From assembly GCF_002811985.1 (NCBI RefSeq), contig NZ_NPDU01000014.1, positions 1-64,000 of the forward strand: a DNA stretch of 64,000 nucleotides, in the 5' to 3' direction. The notes beneath the pieces were generated by a model. It saw only the letters and a list, made by a program, of their open reading frames with translations. It was not told the origin of the DNA and made no database searches. Below are positions 1 to 17,664 of this stretch, one piece after another (the first letter of the stretch is position 1; each line of letters opens with the position of its first letter). The translations under genes were made by a program, and so were the position numbers. This DNA comes from Leptospira adleri (GTDB lineage: Bacteria > Spirochaetota > Leptospiria > Leptospirales > Leptospiraceae).

Positions 1-243
<243 letters not shown>

Positions 244-386
244 TCAACGGAACGAAGATCAATTCTCCCGAAGAAGTCGTCAATACGGTGAAGAAGAGCA
301 AGGTGGGAGATAGGATCAACGTTACGATCATCCGTCAGGGAAACGTTTCGAGACTTTCGATTCAGCTTAAGGAAAGACCGAACTGA

Positions 387-1386
<1,000 letters not shown>

Positions 1387-1412
<26 letters not shown>

Positions 1413-2304
1413 ATATTCCGGAATCCCCGAAGACGATAAAAGGCTGATCTACGCTTCTTTTCTCGTCCTCGCGCTCGCGTCTTTTTTTACCGCTCATCTA
1501 CTCACGCGCAATATGCTCTGGAAAATTCTCGGAAGCGAACCTATGGTTAAGATGGAAAGCAACGAGGAAAAAGAAAAAATTTACGAAGTCCTCTTGGAAC
1601 AGGACTTCGTGGACAAACATATCAAGGACGAATACAAAGCCCTTTCCAACGTGGACGCGGCGGGCGCGGGCGGAATCACGAAGAAAGAAGGTTTTCACTC
1701 CGCCAGTCCGTTCCGCGAATTCGTGATGGGAAGCGTCGCGAGAAGAAATTCCGAAGCTCAGAAACAACAGTCTCTTGAAAAAAACGACGAAAAGGCCTTT
1801 GAAGTCGGAATATACAAGATCGATCCGGTTCAAACGTCTAACACGGATAATACGAAACAGAGCACTCAAGTCTACGGACGGATGACTAAAATTCCGTTCA
1901 ACTATCGTTTTGAGCAGGACTTTCTTTTTCGTTGGGACGGAAGCCAGGCTCTGTCGATTCCCAGAAAAAAACTCGCCGGTTACGAATACTTTAAACGGAT
2001 GCTGAAACAGATCGAAGGGAGTTTTGCTCCTCCCGGCGGCGGCAACTTCGCCTATCGGGACATGGCCGGAACGGTAATCCGCGCCGGAATTTCTCCGGGT
2101 CAGGTCAAGGTTCAATTTTTGTTAAGCGACAGCGGTCAGGTGTTGGACACAAGACTTATCTCCACGCAAGGTCAGGATATCGTCGGCCAAGCCTGCGTTG
2201 ATTCCATTCGCGGTCAGAATTTCGGAAAGGTTCCGGAAGAAGTGAAAGCGCAAGGTATGATCTTCGGTATCAACTTTATCTTCCCAGAGATGAGAAGCCG
2301 TTAG
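1387..2304 (+). CDS. TonB C-terminal-domain-like membrane-anchored protein
   Basis: 305 residues; the ATG lies inside the end of ruvB (26-base overlap), so the two are probably co-translated. There is a short cytoplasmic N-terminus, one membrane segment at about residues 20-37 ([20 protein letters not shown]), a charged low-complexity middle, and a C-terminal stretch from about 235 ([20 protein letters not shown] through [18 protein letters not shown] to INFIFP). That layout matches TonB or TonB-like energy-transducing proteins: an inner-membrane anchor, a periplasmic spacer, and a TonB_C fold that contacts outer-membrane receptors. No exbB/exbD genes adjoin it and the spacer lacks a Pro-Lys/Glu run, so it may instead be an AgmX- or TonB-C-fold protein of other function. 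Confidence 0.6.
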
Positions 2305-2316
2305 TCGAGAACTCTT

Positions 2317-3090
2317 TTGGATCCGATTCAGAAAGCCTTTCAAGAACGCCGAAAACTACAAGAGGCCGAAATTTCAGACTTTCGGAAGTCTTCCGCTCGA
2401 AAGACAAAACTTAGGAATCTTAAAAAGAACATACTTTTATTCTTTCGATGTCTAAGCAGAACAACACCGTTTTTGTATATTCAAAAATTCTTACGTTTTG
2501 TCCTGGCCGATCTCTGGATCCTCAATCAATCTCCGATTCTTTGGATCCTGGGAATGGGGCTTCCCAGCTTTTATATCACGGTTCTTTTGGTTCCGGAAAT
2601 GCTGGAAAGTCCGACGATCGCCGCGATATTCGCTTTTTTCCCGCTCCTTCTCGCGGTCGATTGGTTTCGTTGGATCGGATTTCGAAGAATTTTTAACAAA
2701 CTTTCGTTTCCCGTTTTCGGATTCGAATCTTTTTACGAGAATAAAAAATTGGACTACTACCGGTGGTTCGAACTCGAAGTCCGAATCCAAGCCGACCGCA
2801 ATCGCGACGCGATCGAAGCTATATTAGAATCTTTTTGTATTCTTTCCAAAAAACTTTTTTACGCTCCTTACGTCGATGGCGGATCCGATCCGAGAAAACC
2901 TTGGAAACACGGCAAAAGTCCGGCCGCGATCGGAAGCGGGAACTCAAGGATCGCTCTGCTTTTGGTTCGGGATCTTTTTAGAAAATTGGACCGGCTGAAC
3001 CGATTTGAAACCTCGATTCAAGGAGTGACAATCCTTATGACTTCGGGTCCGGTTTATGTGGATTCTCTCAGCAATCAGAGCAACGACTAA
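2317..3090 (+). CDS. Hypothetical membrane protein
   Basis: 257 residues from a TTG start 12 bases after the previous stop, in the same apparent operon as ruvB. The N-terminus is basic and probably cytoplasmic (about 45 residues). Two or three hydrophobic segments follow between about residues 55 and 125, including LWILGMGLPSFYITVLLVP and IAAIFAFFPLLLAVDWFRWI. The C-terminal half is soluble, with a helix RDAIEAILESFCILSKKL and a conserved-looking end. I recognise no family. The start could also lie a few codons downstream, since TTG is the only candidate near the operon junction. Confidence 0.7.
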   Translation: MDPIQKAFQERRKLQEAEISDFRKSSARKTKLRNLKKNILLFFRCLSRTTPFLYIQKFLRFVLADLWILNQSPILWILGMGLPSFYITVLLVPEMLESPTIAAIFAFFPLLLAVDWFRWIGFRRIFNKLSFPVFGFESFYENKKLDYYRWFELEVRIQADRNRDAIEAILESFCILSKKLFYAPYVDGGSDPRKPWKHGKSPAAIGSGNSRIALLLVRDLFRKLDRLNRFETSIQGVTILMTSGPVYVDSLSNQSND

Positions 3091-3250
3091 GATATATTCT
3101 AACTTTATAATCTACTTTCGAATTTTTTTGTAAGGCGAAATACACGGGGACTCGATCGTTCATCCCGATTTTACCCGGATTGATTCTGGAATTTCGTTTT
3201 GGGCAGCTCTTCCGAAAGTTCGATTGATCCGATGTTTGACCGAAAGTGTA

Positions 3251-5098
3251 TTAGTAATATGGAATGTATATTTTGAATTGATTTTCGAGGCCGTCAGAAT
3301 CGAGATCGAATTCCGCCTTGAGTTTTTCGGCTCGCATTCGGATATTGTTCATTCCGATTCCGGCGGATTCTTTCGGGTCGAGAGTGAATTTTTTTCCGTC
3401 GTCCGTTACTTTTAAACAGAGATTCTTTCCCTCTTTGTTCCACGAAATTTCGATCCGTTTCGCCTCGGAATGTCTGAGAATATTGGACATCAACTCCAAG
3501 AATATTTTCTGCACGTGAAGGCACTGATCCAATCTCAGAGCGTCCGAAACTTCCTTGATCTCCGTTTTGACCCGTATCGATCCCGTGCCTTGGATTCTTT
3601 CCGCGTATCGAATCATCACGTCCTCAACGAGTTCTTTGTGAGTTCCGGTGTGGTGCATAAGAAATACGATGTCACGAACGTTGGATATAAGATGTGTCAC
3701 TTCGGTTTTTAGTTTTTTGAGCGTGGAATCGTCTTTGTTCTTGGATTCCAATTCGAAAAGAATTGCAGTGAGTTCGGAGCCGATCGTATCGTGAATATCG
3801 GAAGCGATTCTTGTCCTTTCCTCGGCTTGAAGTCTGAGTTGTTCGTTGTATTTGATCTGAAGTTGCGCGAACGCCTTGGCTTTTTCCAAGTCTTCCGTAA
3901 ATCGTGAAGAAATGATATAAGAATTAAGAGCTACGAAAACGACGAGTCCCAACGGAAAACTATAAGGAAATAAAATATAGACTTCGAATAAGCCGTAGAT
4001 CACGTCGTTCATCATCGTAAAAACGAGAACAAATCCGGTGATCACGATCGTTTTCGCTCTCGGTTCCCGATTTCGAAACGCCGCTATCATCGGGAAAAGG
4101 ATGAAGACCGCGTAAACGGGCGGCGCGTAGAGAAACGCGGAATACAATCGAACCAGATTGTTTTCGTCCAGAGTAAGAATTCCGATCGCAAAAAAGATCG
4201 TGCTTGCGATCGCGATTCTGATCCATTTTTTTCCGAATTGTTCGGGAAACATTCTGCGCAGGATCAGATAAACCGTAGGAAAAAAAGAGACTTCGCAGAA
4301 AAATTCGATCCGGATTCTAAGATCGAGAGATAGACTCGGAAGAGCCATGTATTGAATCCCGGAAGTGATGAAAGTATAAAGGGAAACCAAAAAACAAAAC
4401 ATGGCAAAGTGCAGCGGCACGGGATCTTTTCTATAAGCAAAAAAGAATACGATATGATAGATCCCGAAAGCGCAAATAACGCTGATCAGGATGATCTCCA
4501 ACCATTCCTCTTTTCTTTCCTCAAGATCGATTGAATTTCCGTTTCCGATCCGGAAAGGATTTCGAATCCCGCCTTTCAGATGATTTCCCTTAAAATTGGA
4601 AACTACTACGGTGATCCAAAAATCTCCGGACGGAACCACCACGCTCGTGATCAAAGGATGGGCCAAGAATACCGTATCGATCGTGTCCGTCCCGGTCAAT
4701 CCGTTGGAATATACTTTGTGATCTCCGAAATAGACGTCGTAGACTCCGGGAAGCCTCGGGATTCTTATCTTGAGGTTCGGACGATTCCAGTCGCATAACA
4801 CGTGCAAACGGTATGTCGCATAACCTTTCCAAGTGTAAGACGGATCGTAGTCCCTCCAAATCCCCGGAACCGGCTCGTATCGAGGAGTTCCCGCGGCGTT
4901 TTGGTCCGGTTGTATCAATTCTTTCCAGTGGAATTCCCAATCCCCGTTCAGGGTCGTTGTCTGTTCGTTGAGGTTGAAATTTCTGAGATCGATCGTTCCC
5001 TTTTGAGCGTTCGGGCGTTCGTGGGAAGAAACGGCCGGAGAACACCGGACCGTCAAAGAAAAGAGTATAATAAAAATTGAATATAATGTCCGTTTCAT
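3251..5098 (-). CDS. 7TMR-DISM sensor histidine kinase (HisKA_3 / NarX type)
   Basis: A 615-residue membrane sensor kinase. The signal-like N-terminus [19 protein letters not shown] is followed by a beta-rich extracytoplasmic domain (about 30-200, 7TMR-DISMED2-like, with [12 protein letters not shown]). Seven transmembrane helices (about 205-405) follow, then a coiled linker, a HisKA_3 dimerisation domain with [14 protein letters not shown] (phospho-accepting His436), and a HATPase_c domain with an N-box [12 protein letters not shown] and a G-box [14 protein letters not shown]. It should autophosphorylate and pass phosphate to the LuxR-type regulator encoded 7 bases upstream. I chose the ATG at 5098, not the longer form starting at 5152, because AAGG precedes it and it avoids overlapping the regulator. 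The ligand is unknown. Confidence 0.9.
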   Translation of the reverse strand: MKRTLYSIFIILFSLTVRCSPAVSSHERPNAQKGTIDLRNFNLNEQTTTLNGDWEFHWKELIQPDQNAAGTPRYEPVPGIWRDYDPSYTWKGYATYRLHVLCDWNRPNLKIRIPRLPGVYDVYFGDHKVYSNGLTGTDTIDTVFLAHPLITSVVVPSGDFWITVVVSNFKGNHLKGGIRNPFRIGNGNSIDLEERKEEWLEIILISVICAFGIYHIVFFFAYRKDPVPLHFAMFCFLVSLYTFITSGIQYMALPSLSLDLRIRIEFFCEVSFFPTVYLILRRMFPEQFGKKWIRIAIASTIFFAIGILTLDENNLVRLYSAFLYAPPVYAVFILFPMIAAFRNREPRAKTIVITGFVLVFTMMNDVIYGLFEVYILFPYSFPLGLVVFVALNSYIISSRFTEDLEKAKAFAQLQIKYNEQLRLQAEERTRIASDIHDTIGSELTAILFELESKNKDDSTLKKLKTEVTHLISNVRDIVFLMHHTGTHKELVEDVMIRYAERIQGTGSIRVKTEIKEVSDALRLDQCLHVQKIFLELMSNILRHSEAKRIEISWNKEGKNLCLKVTDDGKKFTLDPKESAGIGMNNIRMRAEKLKAEFDLDSDGLENQFKIYIPYY

Positions 5099-5105
5099 GT
5101 CGACC

Positions 5106-5792
5106 TTACGGATAACCGGGAACGTCCCGGATGATCCCCATTCTTCTTCCACGAATGATGGCCTCGGACCTGGAATGAACCTCCATCTTTTTATAAATTT
5201 TTTCGATATGCCTGCTCACCGTATGACTGGAAATATCCAACTCGTCGGCGATGTCGGGAAACGTCATTCCGAGCGCGACAAAGTTTAGGATTTGCAGTTC
5301 TCTTTCGGTCAAACCTAGCGTGTTCACGATCGGAGGGTTTTTTGTTTCCTCTTTTTTGGCGAATTCCCGGATGATCTTATCCGCGATCCTAGGCGTTAGA
5401 GGCGCGCCTCCTAACACGATCACTCTGAGTTCCGCGAGAAACAACTCCGGGGACGTGTCCTTTAGAAGATATCCCGACGCGCCGCCTCGAATCGCTTCCA
5501 CAATTTTATCCTCGTCTTCGAAGACGGTAAAGATCACATACTTAGTGTTAGGCGTTTTGTCCTTGAGTTCTTTCAGACATTCCAGGCCGTTTTTTCCGGG
5601 AAGGCCGATGTCTAAGATGACGATATCCGGCGCCTCTTTCGGAAGAGAGGATATCGCTTCTTGCGCATTCGCGTAGTGCTTTAAAAATTTTAGATCGCCG
5701 GATGTGGAGAGCAATTCTTGAAGATTGAGCGCCGTATGGAGGTTGTCTTCGACGATCGAAACGGAATGGGTCGTTTGGGATTCTTTGACCAT
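5106..5792 (-). CDS. NarL/FixJ-family response regulator
   Basis: 228 residues. The receiver domain (about 8-125) has the acidic pair in VSIVEDN, phospho-acceptor Asp61 in [10 protein letters not shown], the switch Thr in [10 protein letters not shown] and Lys in [11 protein letters not shown]. The C-terminal LuxR-type HTH is [20 protein letters not shown] followed by [20 protein letters not shown]. It is transcribed first and the sensor kinase follows after 7 bases, a standard two-component pair. It should bind DNA as a phosphorylated dimer. Target genes cannot be read from the sequence; the adjacent minus-strand lipoprotein genes are possible. Confidence 0.93.
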   Translation of the reverse strand: MVKESQTTHSVSIVEDNLHTALNLQELLSTSGDLKFLKHYANAQEAISSLPKEAPDIVILDIGLPGKNGLECLKELKDKTPNTKYVIFTVFEDEDKIVEAIRGGASGYLLKDTSPELFLAELRVIVLGGAPLTPRIADKIIREFAKKEETKNPPIVNTLGLTERELQILNFVALGMTFPDIADELDISSHTVSRHIEKIYKKMEVHSRSEAIIRGRRMGIIRDVPGYP

Positions 5793-5937
5793 CGGCCTGA
5801 TTCTTTGGAAGACTTTCTTTCGGTAAATTGTTTTTTATTTCGTTACGATCTTTGAAATCCTCTCGAGCTTGAGTCTCCGGAGATCGATATTCATCGTGAT
5901 TCACAAACGCTTAGAACGAGCGGAGTCGAATCGCGGA

Positions 5938-6357
5938 TTAATTAAAGAATTCGTTCCATTCTTCTTTTGCTTTTTCCCATCTCCGTTTGCGGTCTTCTTT
6001 GTCTTTGATCTTCAGATAAAGCCTCGGTTCCGCGCCGGGATACGTGATTCTTACCCTATGTTCGTGAAGAACTTCAACGAGGATCGTTCGATTTTGATCG
6101 GAGACGATCCGGTAGTTTACGACGCTCTTCATCTGCAAAGGAAGGACGCCTTGTCCGAGGTTCGCGATTCCTTTTCTAAAATCGAGTTCCACACATTCCA
6201 CCGGTTTATGCCATGTATCGCAGAATTTTCCTTCGGGGGGAGGAACCGGTTTGAGTCCGCAGTCGGCGGAGACAAAAACAACGAAAAGTAAGAACGTCGA
6301 ACGGAACGTTCTTTGAAAAGCCGAGGATGTCGTATTCAATTTCATTTCGTTTAACAT
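5938..6357 (-). CDS. Hypothetical lipoprotein
   Basis: 139 residues. A basic then hydrophobic N-terminus (FRSTFLLFVVFVSADC) ends at a Cys followed by GLKPVPPPEG. That fits the loose lipobox used by Leptospira, where small residues precede Cys without a strict Leu at -3. The mature part is about 105 residues with a Cys pair (FCDTW and VECVEL), a beta-strand pattern (NRTILVEVLHEHRVRITYPG), and a basic/acidic helix at the end. No family is recognised. Met5 is an alternative start. It follows the next upstream gene by 18 bases and is probably co-transcribed with it. Confidence 0.65.
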   Translation of the reverse strand: MLNEMKLNTTSSAFQRTFRSTFLLFVVFVSADCGLKPVPPPEGKFCDTWHKPVECVELDFRKGIANLGQGVLPLQMKSVVNYRIVSDQNRTILVEVLHEHRVRITYPGAEPRLYLKIKDKEDRKRRWEKAKEEWNEFFN

Positions 6358-6375
6358 TTTCCCGGATTCGAAATC

Positions 6376-7380
<1,005 letters not shown>

Positions 7381-7485
7381 AATGCGTCCTAGTTTTTACC
7401 CGCCTATCCAGGGTTCACGTATTTTTTGAATTTGTTTCAGGCCCTAAAACTTGACACTAAAGGCACCTTTGATTCCGTTGGATCT

Positions 7486-7686
7486 ATGCCCTACGATTAC
7501 GATTTTGACGAAGAGTTTGAACTGGAAACCGGAGACGACGAAGATGCTACGGACGAGGACGTTGTAACTTTTGCATGTGAGGATTGCGATCACCGCTGGG
7601 AAGAAGAAGCCTTTGAAGCGGAGGATTACGGTCCGGAAGGGGCGATCTGTCCCATGTGCGGTTCGGCGGCAGTAATCGAACTTTGA
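7486..7686 (+). CDS. Small acidic zinc-ribbon protein
   Basis: 66 residues from ATG 7486. The N-terminus is strongly acidic ([18 protein letters not shown]), followed by a zinc-ribbon signature: CEDC, 20 intervening residues, then CPMCG. Such small ribbons bind one zinc through four Cys and usually mediate nucleic-acid or protein contacts, but no partner can be named. The longer frame from TTG 7426 is open but adds an uncharacteristic N-terminus; the ATG has GGAT just upstream. The stop overlaps the TTG start of the next gene (TTGA), so this is the first gene of a tight three-gene operon ending in rsmD. Confidence 0.75.
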   Translation: MPYDYDFDEEFELETGDDEDATDEDVVTFACEDCDHRWEEEAFEAEDYGPEGAICPMCGSAAVIEL

Positions 7687-8270
7687 AAAACGCCCGGCCG
7701 GTCAGGCGGTTCCAAGAGAATTTTGCCTTCCGGCTTCTCGGGTTTGCAATCATACTTTTATTTCTAATTCCCCAAAAACCCATTTCTTCCACAGATTTCA
7801 GCGACGTTTATGATTTTTATAAGAAAGGGAACTATGATACTCTTGTAAAGGTTTCTCGTTCCGCTCTTCGAAAGGAAGAAGTGGACTATCGAATTCTTCT
7901 TTTATATACCGCTGCGGAGAAGGATCCGGAAGAGATCGATAAAACTCTAAGGAGTATTTACGAAAAGAAATCCTCTCATCCCGGAATTTTTTATAACTCG
8001 GTCTTTTTGTTTTTGGAACGTTGTCTGGTATTGGAGGACGAGTCTTCCGGAATTCATTGGGGAAGAATTTTTTCGGAACACGGAGCGGCATCTGTGCGTT
8101 ATGCGGAAGGTCTCTATACGTACGCCTGCATCCTGTTCGAAGCGGGAAAATTTCCGGAGGCCAAGCAGGTCCTTTCCAAGTTGAAAGAATGGAAATCGAC
8201 CGAAAAGTTGAATAAAAAAATCCGGATCTTAGAATTGAGCATAGAGAAAAAAATGGAGACTCAAACATGA
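7683..8270 (+). CDS. Exported helical (TPR-like) protein, unknown function
   Basis: 195 residues from TTG 7683, which shares TTGA with the preceding stop. The N-terminus has a basic region and a hydrophobic core ([20 protein letters not shown]), then [21 protein letters not shown], which looks like a signal peptide followed by a first helical hairpin. Paired helices follow ([41 protein letters not shown]), resembling TPR modules. The stop overlaps the ATG of rsmD (ATGA at 8267-8270), so translation of the two is likely coupled. A longer frame from GTG 7656 exists, but it would overlap most of the zinc-ribbon C-terminus. Confidence 0.75.
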   Translation: MKNARPVRRFQENFAFRLLGFAIILLFLIPQKPISSTDFSDVYDFYKKGNYDTLVKVSRSALRKEEVDYRILLLYTAAEKDPEEIDKTLRSIYEKKSSHPGIFYNSVFLFLERCLVLEDESSGIHWGRIFSEHGAASVRYAEGLYTYACILFEAGKFPEAKQVLSKLKEWKSTEKLNKKIRILELSIEKKMETQT

Positions 8271-8896
8271 AATTACTCAGAGTGCAGACCGGAAAGCTGA
8301 AGGGTAAGTCGATAGAAACGCCTCCTGCGATCGCCGGGAATATGAACTTCACTCCCGCGATCGTTAAAAAGTCCGTCTTCGACGTGTTAGGTTCTCTTGT
8401 ATTGAAGGGAAGGTTGATCCCGGAAGATTCCGCTTTTATCGATTTTTTCGCGGGTTCAGGTCAGATGGCCTTGGAAGCTCTGAGCCGAGGATTCGCGAGG
8501 GTCGTTTTGTACGAACTCGCTTGGGAAAGGTCGGACAGTCTTCGAAAGTTATTCGATAAGATCGGAGGAACTAGGGAAATCTTTCGGAAAGACGTATTCC
8601 GTTTTTATGATAAACTCGATATCCCGGAAAAATCCAGGATCTATTTTTTGGATCCTCCGTATTCTTTTTGGGATAAGAAGAATGAAAAACTAAAAAATCT
8701 GACGGAGGCTCTTTTGAACGAAGAATCCACCGTCGCCGTTTTTATTCAATCTCCCGTATTGCCGGGTTGGTCCGATTTTGTGACCCGCAAATTTGGAAAG
8801 AATTATTTGACTTACAAGGTGCGAGGGGTGGACGACTTCGAATCGGAATCGGACGGAGAAGTCGAGGAGCAGGAAGAATCGGAATCGGAAGATTGA
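8267..8896 (+). CDS. rsmD: 16S rRNA (guanine966-N2)-methyltransferase RsmD
   Basis: 209 residues. A class I SAM methyltransferase that methylates G966 of 16S rRNA during 30S assembly. The SAM-binding motif I is [17 protein letters not shown] at about residues 64-80, and the catalytic motif IV is FLDPPY near 128. The N-terminal [13 protein letters not shown] segment is the family's RNA-binding start. The C-terminus carries an unusual Glu/Ser/Asp tail of about 20 residues. It overlaps the upstream gene by 4 bases. The last gene of the operon; a GC-rich hairpin lies about 190 bases downstream. Confidence 0.92.
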   Translation: MKLLRVQTGKLKGKSIETPPAIAGNMNFTPAIVKKSVFDVLGSLVLKGRLIPEDSAFIDFFAGSGQMALEALSRGFARVVLYELAWERSDSLRKLFDKIGGTREIFRKDVFRFYDKLDIPEKSRIYFLDPPYSFWDKKNEKLKNLTEALLNEESTVAVFIQSPVLPGWSDFVTRKFGKNYLTYKVRGVDDFESESDGEVEEQEESESED

Positions 8897-9384
8897 TTTC
8901 TTGATAGGGACGTTTCACGTTTGTCGGTGAAGAGCTCAGCGTCGTATTTCCATAAGTCGGAAAATCTTTTAAAATCGACAAGGTTCCCAATCGGAATTTT
9001 TGTAGGAGTTCCTACGTTTGGGATTTTTACTTGTGGAAAGTCGAACTCTGTGATAGAGAAAAGTCACCCGGAATTTTCCACCACCCGCCCCACCACCCAA
9101 GTTCAGGGTGGGGCTTTTATTTCACGGAGGATTGTCGTTGTTACGACAAATTCTTTGAGAGGTTCGGCGCGCTTGCGGGGAATGAGGTAATGAACGGTTT
9201 TATGGAAGTATGGCGTCTCGGTCCGTCTTGGAATGATTCTTACAAAAACGGAGAGGCGAGCGCGAAAATAAATACATTATGGTAATTGAATATTCTGGAA
9301 TCATAAAGTTTCGGCGTTGGGAAAGCCCGAAAACGTAGGCCGCAGACTGACTTACTGAAAAAGTCTGAGCCCGTTTGAGATAAG
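8897..9384. other. 488-base intergenic region with short inverted repeats
   Basis: No convincing gene. It contains GTAGGA-GT-TCCTAC at 9002-9015, a GC-rich hairpin with terminator character at 9087-9120, and TTGTCG-N6-CGACAA at 9132-9149, which resembles the core of the tandem array at 29.2-29.9 kb. Two overlapping open frames of under 90 codons cross this region but have no recognisable product and run through these repeats. Confidence 0.7.
9087..9120 (+). terminator. Probable rho-independent terminator after rsmD
   Basis: GCCCCACC (9087-9094) pairs exactly with GGTGGGGC (9107-9114) around a 12-base loop and is followed by TTTTATTT. It lies 190 bases after the rsmD stop, so it may serve the operon or belong to a repeated element. 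Confidence 0.55.
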
Positions 9385-11725
<2,341 letters not shown>

Positions 11726-11738
11726 CCTGTATTTTAGT

Positions 11739-15059
<3,321 letters not shown>

Positions 15060-15317
15060 CTGCGTCTATACTAGATAGGAACGCCGTTTAACATCCGAGA
15101 AGAAACGAAAAATGTGATCGAATCGAGAAAGTTCGAATCCACTCTATTCTACAAAATGAATGAGATTTGAATCCGCTGGTGAAATTTCGGCGAGCCACGA
15201 AAAAAAACTCGCAGTCTCGCCGATCGAAATCTCAGGAACCGAAATAGCCGGCAAAACGGATCACCTTGCAGGAAAGAGCGTTGGCAAAAGGTGGAAAGAA
15301 TTTATTTTTGTGCTTCT

Positions 15318-16178
15318 ATGATAAATCGTAAGCGCAACATCCGAAGTCGTTTTTTTTCACTTCTTCTTTTCATTTTCTTTGCACATTGTACGAAAGAAAT
15401 CGTAAGAGTGAAAAATCCGGTTTCCGACGCGGAGAAAAATTCCTTCGGGGTGATTGGCTTCGGTCTTTACGTCCACAACCCTAGACACAAGGATTTGTTG
15501 AATTTGTTCAGTAAGGATTCCGGAACCGTCTTTCGCGAACTGGGAACACGCGGTGTTCGATTTTCAGAGATTCTTCTGAAAGACTCCAAAAATAATCCGA
15601 AGGACATTCGGCCGTATCCCAACGAAGATCCTGTAACCGCTGAAAAGTTCGAGTCCACACAATACTACGAAGGGAAGACCGGTTATTTGTCTCCGTTTTA
15701 TCTTCTTCTATCGCTGGATCCTACGAAAGAGTTTTTGATCACCGAAATCAATTATTTCTATCAGATCAACTGTGGACAAAACTGCCGAAGAATCGTGTTT
15801 CGGAATTTTCCGGTCGATCCTTCGAAATCCTTTCGCGCGTTTCCGATTCAAACAAAGGCAGGTGAAATCACTTTCGGCGGAATCGTAATGGCAAAGGTGG
15901 CTCCGACGACTCCGGAGGATCCGTACGGAATTTCCGACGATACTCCGTCTTTGACCGAAATTTTTTCCGGAAACAAAGTGGCGGTCCAGTTGGAACCGGG
16001 AGAGGAGTATATTAAGGGAATGGACTCCGATTCTTTAAAACATTTTTTTTACGGAACCGGCGGAATTGTTGAAAAGAAGAATGCCGAAAAGCTGTTTTAC
16101 GATATTCTCATTCAATCGTATCCGAACGGATATTGGAAAACGATAGCCGAAAAGAAAAGAGCGGCTTTAGGAAATTAA
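15318..16178 (+). CDS. Hypothetical lipoprotein
   Basis: 286 residues from ATG 15318. The basic start [13 protein letters not shown] leads to a hydrophobic core and Cys in [13 protein letters not shown], a spirochaetal-type lipobox. A GTG at 15291 would add nine residues before the signal peptide and is less likely. The mature protein has beta-rich segments ([36 protein letters not shown], which contains a CGQNC pair; and [15 protein letters not shown]), then a short helical C-terminus. I know no named family. It is monocistronic, with a strong hairpin downstream. Confidence 0.7.
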   Translation: MINRKRNIRSRFFSLLLFIFFAHCTKEIVRVKNPVSDAEKNSFGVIGFGLYVHNPRHKDLLNLFSKDSGTVFRELGTRGVRFSEILLKDSKNNPKDIRPYPNEDPVTAEKFESTQYYEGKTGYLSPFYLLLSLDPTKEFLITEINYFYQINCGQNCRRIVFRNFPVDPSKSFRAFPIQTKAGEITFGGIVMAKVAPTTPEDPYGISDDTPSLTEIFSGNKVAVQLEPGEEYIKGMDSDSLKHFFYGTGGIVEKKNAEKLFYDILIQSYPNGYWKTIAEKKRAALGN

Positions 16179-16236
16179 GTTTACAGCGCGTCCCAAAACC
16201 TTATTTTATTTTGTCGGAAAGATCAAGCTGCAAGGT

Positions 16237-16258
16237 CCTGTCCCAGTTTTGGGACAGG
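16237..16258. repeat. 9-bp hairpin between convergent genes
   Basis: CCTGTCCCA (16237-16245) and TGGGACAGG (16250-16258) are exact inverted repeats with a GTTT loop. It sits 44 bases before the larger palindrome, between two convergent lipoprotein genes. There is no T-run directly after it on either strand. Confidence 0.7.
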
Positions 16259-16301
16259 TTCTTATCTAAAATAGAAACAGCCATTTGGATCGAAGTCCGG
16301 T

Positions 16302-16344
16302 TCGAATGGCTTCGTTCAAATCGAATTTGAACGAAGCCATTCGA
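16302..16344. terminator. 20-bp-arm palindrome, likely bidirectional terminator
   Basis: TCGAATGGCTTCGTTCAAAT (16302-16321) pairs perfectly with 16325-16344 around the loop CGA. It sits between convergent genes ending at 16178 (+) and 16392 (-), and is followed on the plus strand by GGATCGGTTTTTG. The stem is far longer than most intrinsic terminators. Confidence 0.65.
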
Positions 16345-16391
16345 GGATCGGTTTTTGTTTACGGAAAAGGATTTAAGAAGTCGCTTCTTCT

Positions 16392-16982
16392 TCAATTCTC
16401 AAGTTTTGAAATTTTTTCCCGGATCGCCTCGATTCTTTTGCGATTTACCCCGAGATCCGATTTTCCCAGACGGGACGCTGAGCGGACGTGAATCGTAGAC
16501 GAATTCGGATCGAATAAAAATTCCACATCGTCTATAAATCTCCAGATCAAACTCGTAAATTCCACATAGAGATAATTCGAATCTTCTTTTATGATTTCTG
16601 TCCTCGCAATTTCGCCTATCGCGGCCTTGAGTTTTGCTTTTCCTTCTTCCGGAGTTCCCTTATAACTTAAGGGCTTGATGTTATGCTCCGCGTCCGATTC
16701 CGGCACGAAGCTGCTCACACAATTCGGGGTTTGGGGACAAAGGCCCAACTTGCCGTTCTGCGCTCCGAGTGTTGTGGGTCTTGTGCCATTGCATTGGACC
16801 AAAATCGAGAGGGATACGGAAACGAGGAGAAGAGTTCTTTTTTTATACGAAGAACGGGCGCCGTCGCAGAAGAATAAATTTCTAATACGATCAAAGCCGA
16901 AATTCAGCTGACGCACGTTAGATTGCGGGGTTTCTAAAGGATAGGGGATCGCACGAGATTGTAAAAAGGATCTATTTTTCAT
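16392..16982 (-). CDS. DUF1499-family lipoprotein
   Basis: 196 residues as opened. Hydrophobic segment RTLLLVSVSLSILVQC gives a lipobox Cys near residue 64, followed by NGTRPTTLGAQNGKLGLCPQ. The DUF1499 signature is CPQTPNCVSSFV, then a YKGTPEEGKAKL helix and VEFTSLIWRFIDDVEFLFDP. Members are found in many bacteria and plastids and their function is unresolved. The ATG start gives an oddly long n-region; the GTG at codon 23 is an alternative, and no nearer ATG exists. It converges on the lipoprotein gene ending at 16178. Confidence 0.75.
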   Translation of the reverse strand: MKNRSFLQSRAIPYPLETPQSNVRQLNFGFDRIRNLFFCDGARSSYKKRTLLLVSVSLSILVQCNGTRPTTLGAQNGKLGLCPQTPNCVSSFVPESDAEHNIKPLSYKGTPEEGKAKLKAAIGEIARTEIIKEDSNYLYVEFTSLIWRFIDDVEFLFDPNSSTIHVRSASRLGKSDLGVNRKRIEAIREKISKLEN

Positions 16983-17108
16983 AGGGGAAGCATAACAGGA
17001 AAATCGGAATCTGACAAAGGATTTTAGAATCTTTCCTAAATTTCTTCTGACTTTCTATAAAAAATTAATTTCATGAAATAAATAGGATTCCACTCTAAGT
17101 CCAAATCG

Positions 17109-17660
17109 ATGTCTCTCCTTGAATCCGAAAAAATTCCGCTGGGAAGTTTGCTGCCTACGTTTCAGCTTCCGGACCCGACCGGGAAGGTTTATTCCTCGGA
17201 GAACCTTTCGGGTTCTACCGGTTTATTGCTGGTTATAACCTGCAATCATTGTCCTTATGCGCAGGCGATTTGGCCCCGTTTGATACGATTTGCGGGAGAG
17301 ATTCTTTCTTTGGGAGTCAAGACGGTCGCGATCAATCCGAATATTCGTCCCGATTACCCCGACGATTCTCCGGAGGCGATGCTTACGAAGATTAAAGAAT
17401 GGGGGATCCCTTTTCCCTACCTCGTGGATGAAAGTCAAGACGTTGCGCGAAACCTAAAGGCGATGTGTACTCCCGATATTTATCTCTACGACGGTGATCG
17501 TAAGATGTTTTATCACGGGAGAATGGACGACAATTGGAAGAATGAAAAGCAGGTTTCCCGGAAGGAACTTGAATACGCAGTCCATCAGCTCGTAAAAGGA
17601 AACCCGCCTCCTATCAATCAATTACCCTCGATGGGTTGCTCTATTAAATGGAAGGAATAA
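17109..17660 (+). CDS. Thioredoxin-fold protein (AhpC/TSA redoxin-like)
   Basis: 183 residues. The start [20 protein letters not shown] is typical of redoxins, followed by [20 protein letters not shown], where CNHC forms a CxxC active site at about residues 45-48. Then come VKTVAINPN, a [16 protein letters not shown] segment and the cis-Pro strand [11 protein letters not shown]. The C-terminal GCSIKWKE ends with a further Cys. No signal peptide, so probably cytoplasmic thiol-disulfide or peroxide chemistry; the substrate is unknown. The next gene starts 4 bases after its stop. Confidence 0.85.
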   Translation: MSLLESEKIPLGSLLPTFQLPDPTGKVYSSENLSGSTGLLLVITCNHCPYAQAIWPRLIRFAGEILSLGVKTVAINPNIRPDYPDDSPEAMLTKIKEWGIPFPYLVDESQDVARNLKAMCTPDIYLYDGDRKMFYHGRMDDNWKNEKQVSRKELEYAVHQLVKGNPPPINQLPSMGCSIKWKE

Positions 17661-17664
17661 TCTC

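Noticed and set aside
7451..7479. TTGACA before the zinc-ribbon gene as a -35 box
   Set aside because: No acceptable -10 sequence 16-18 bases downstream.
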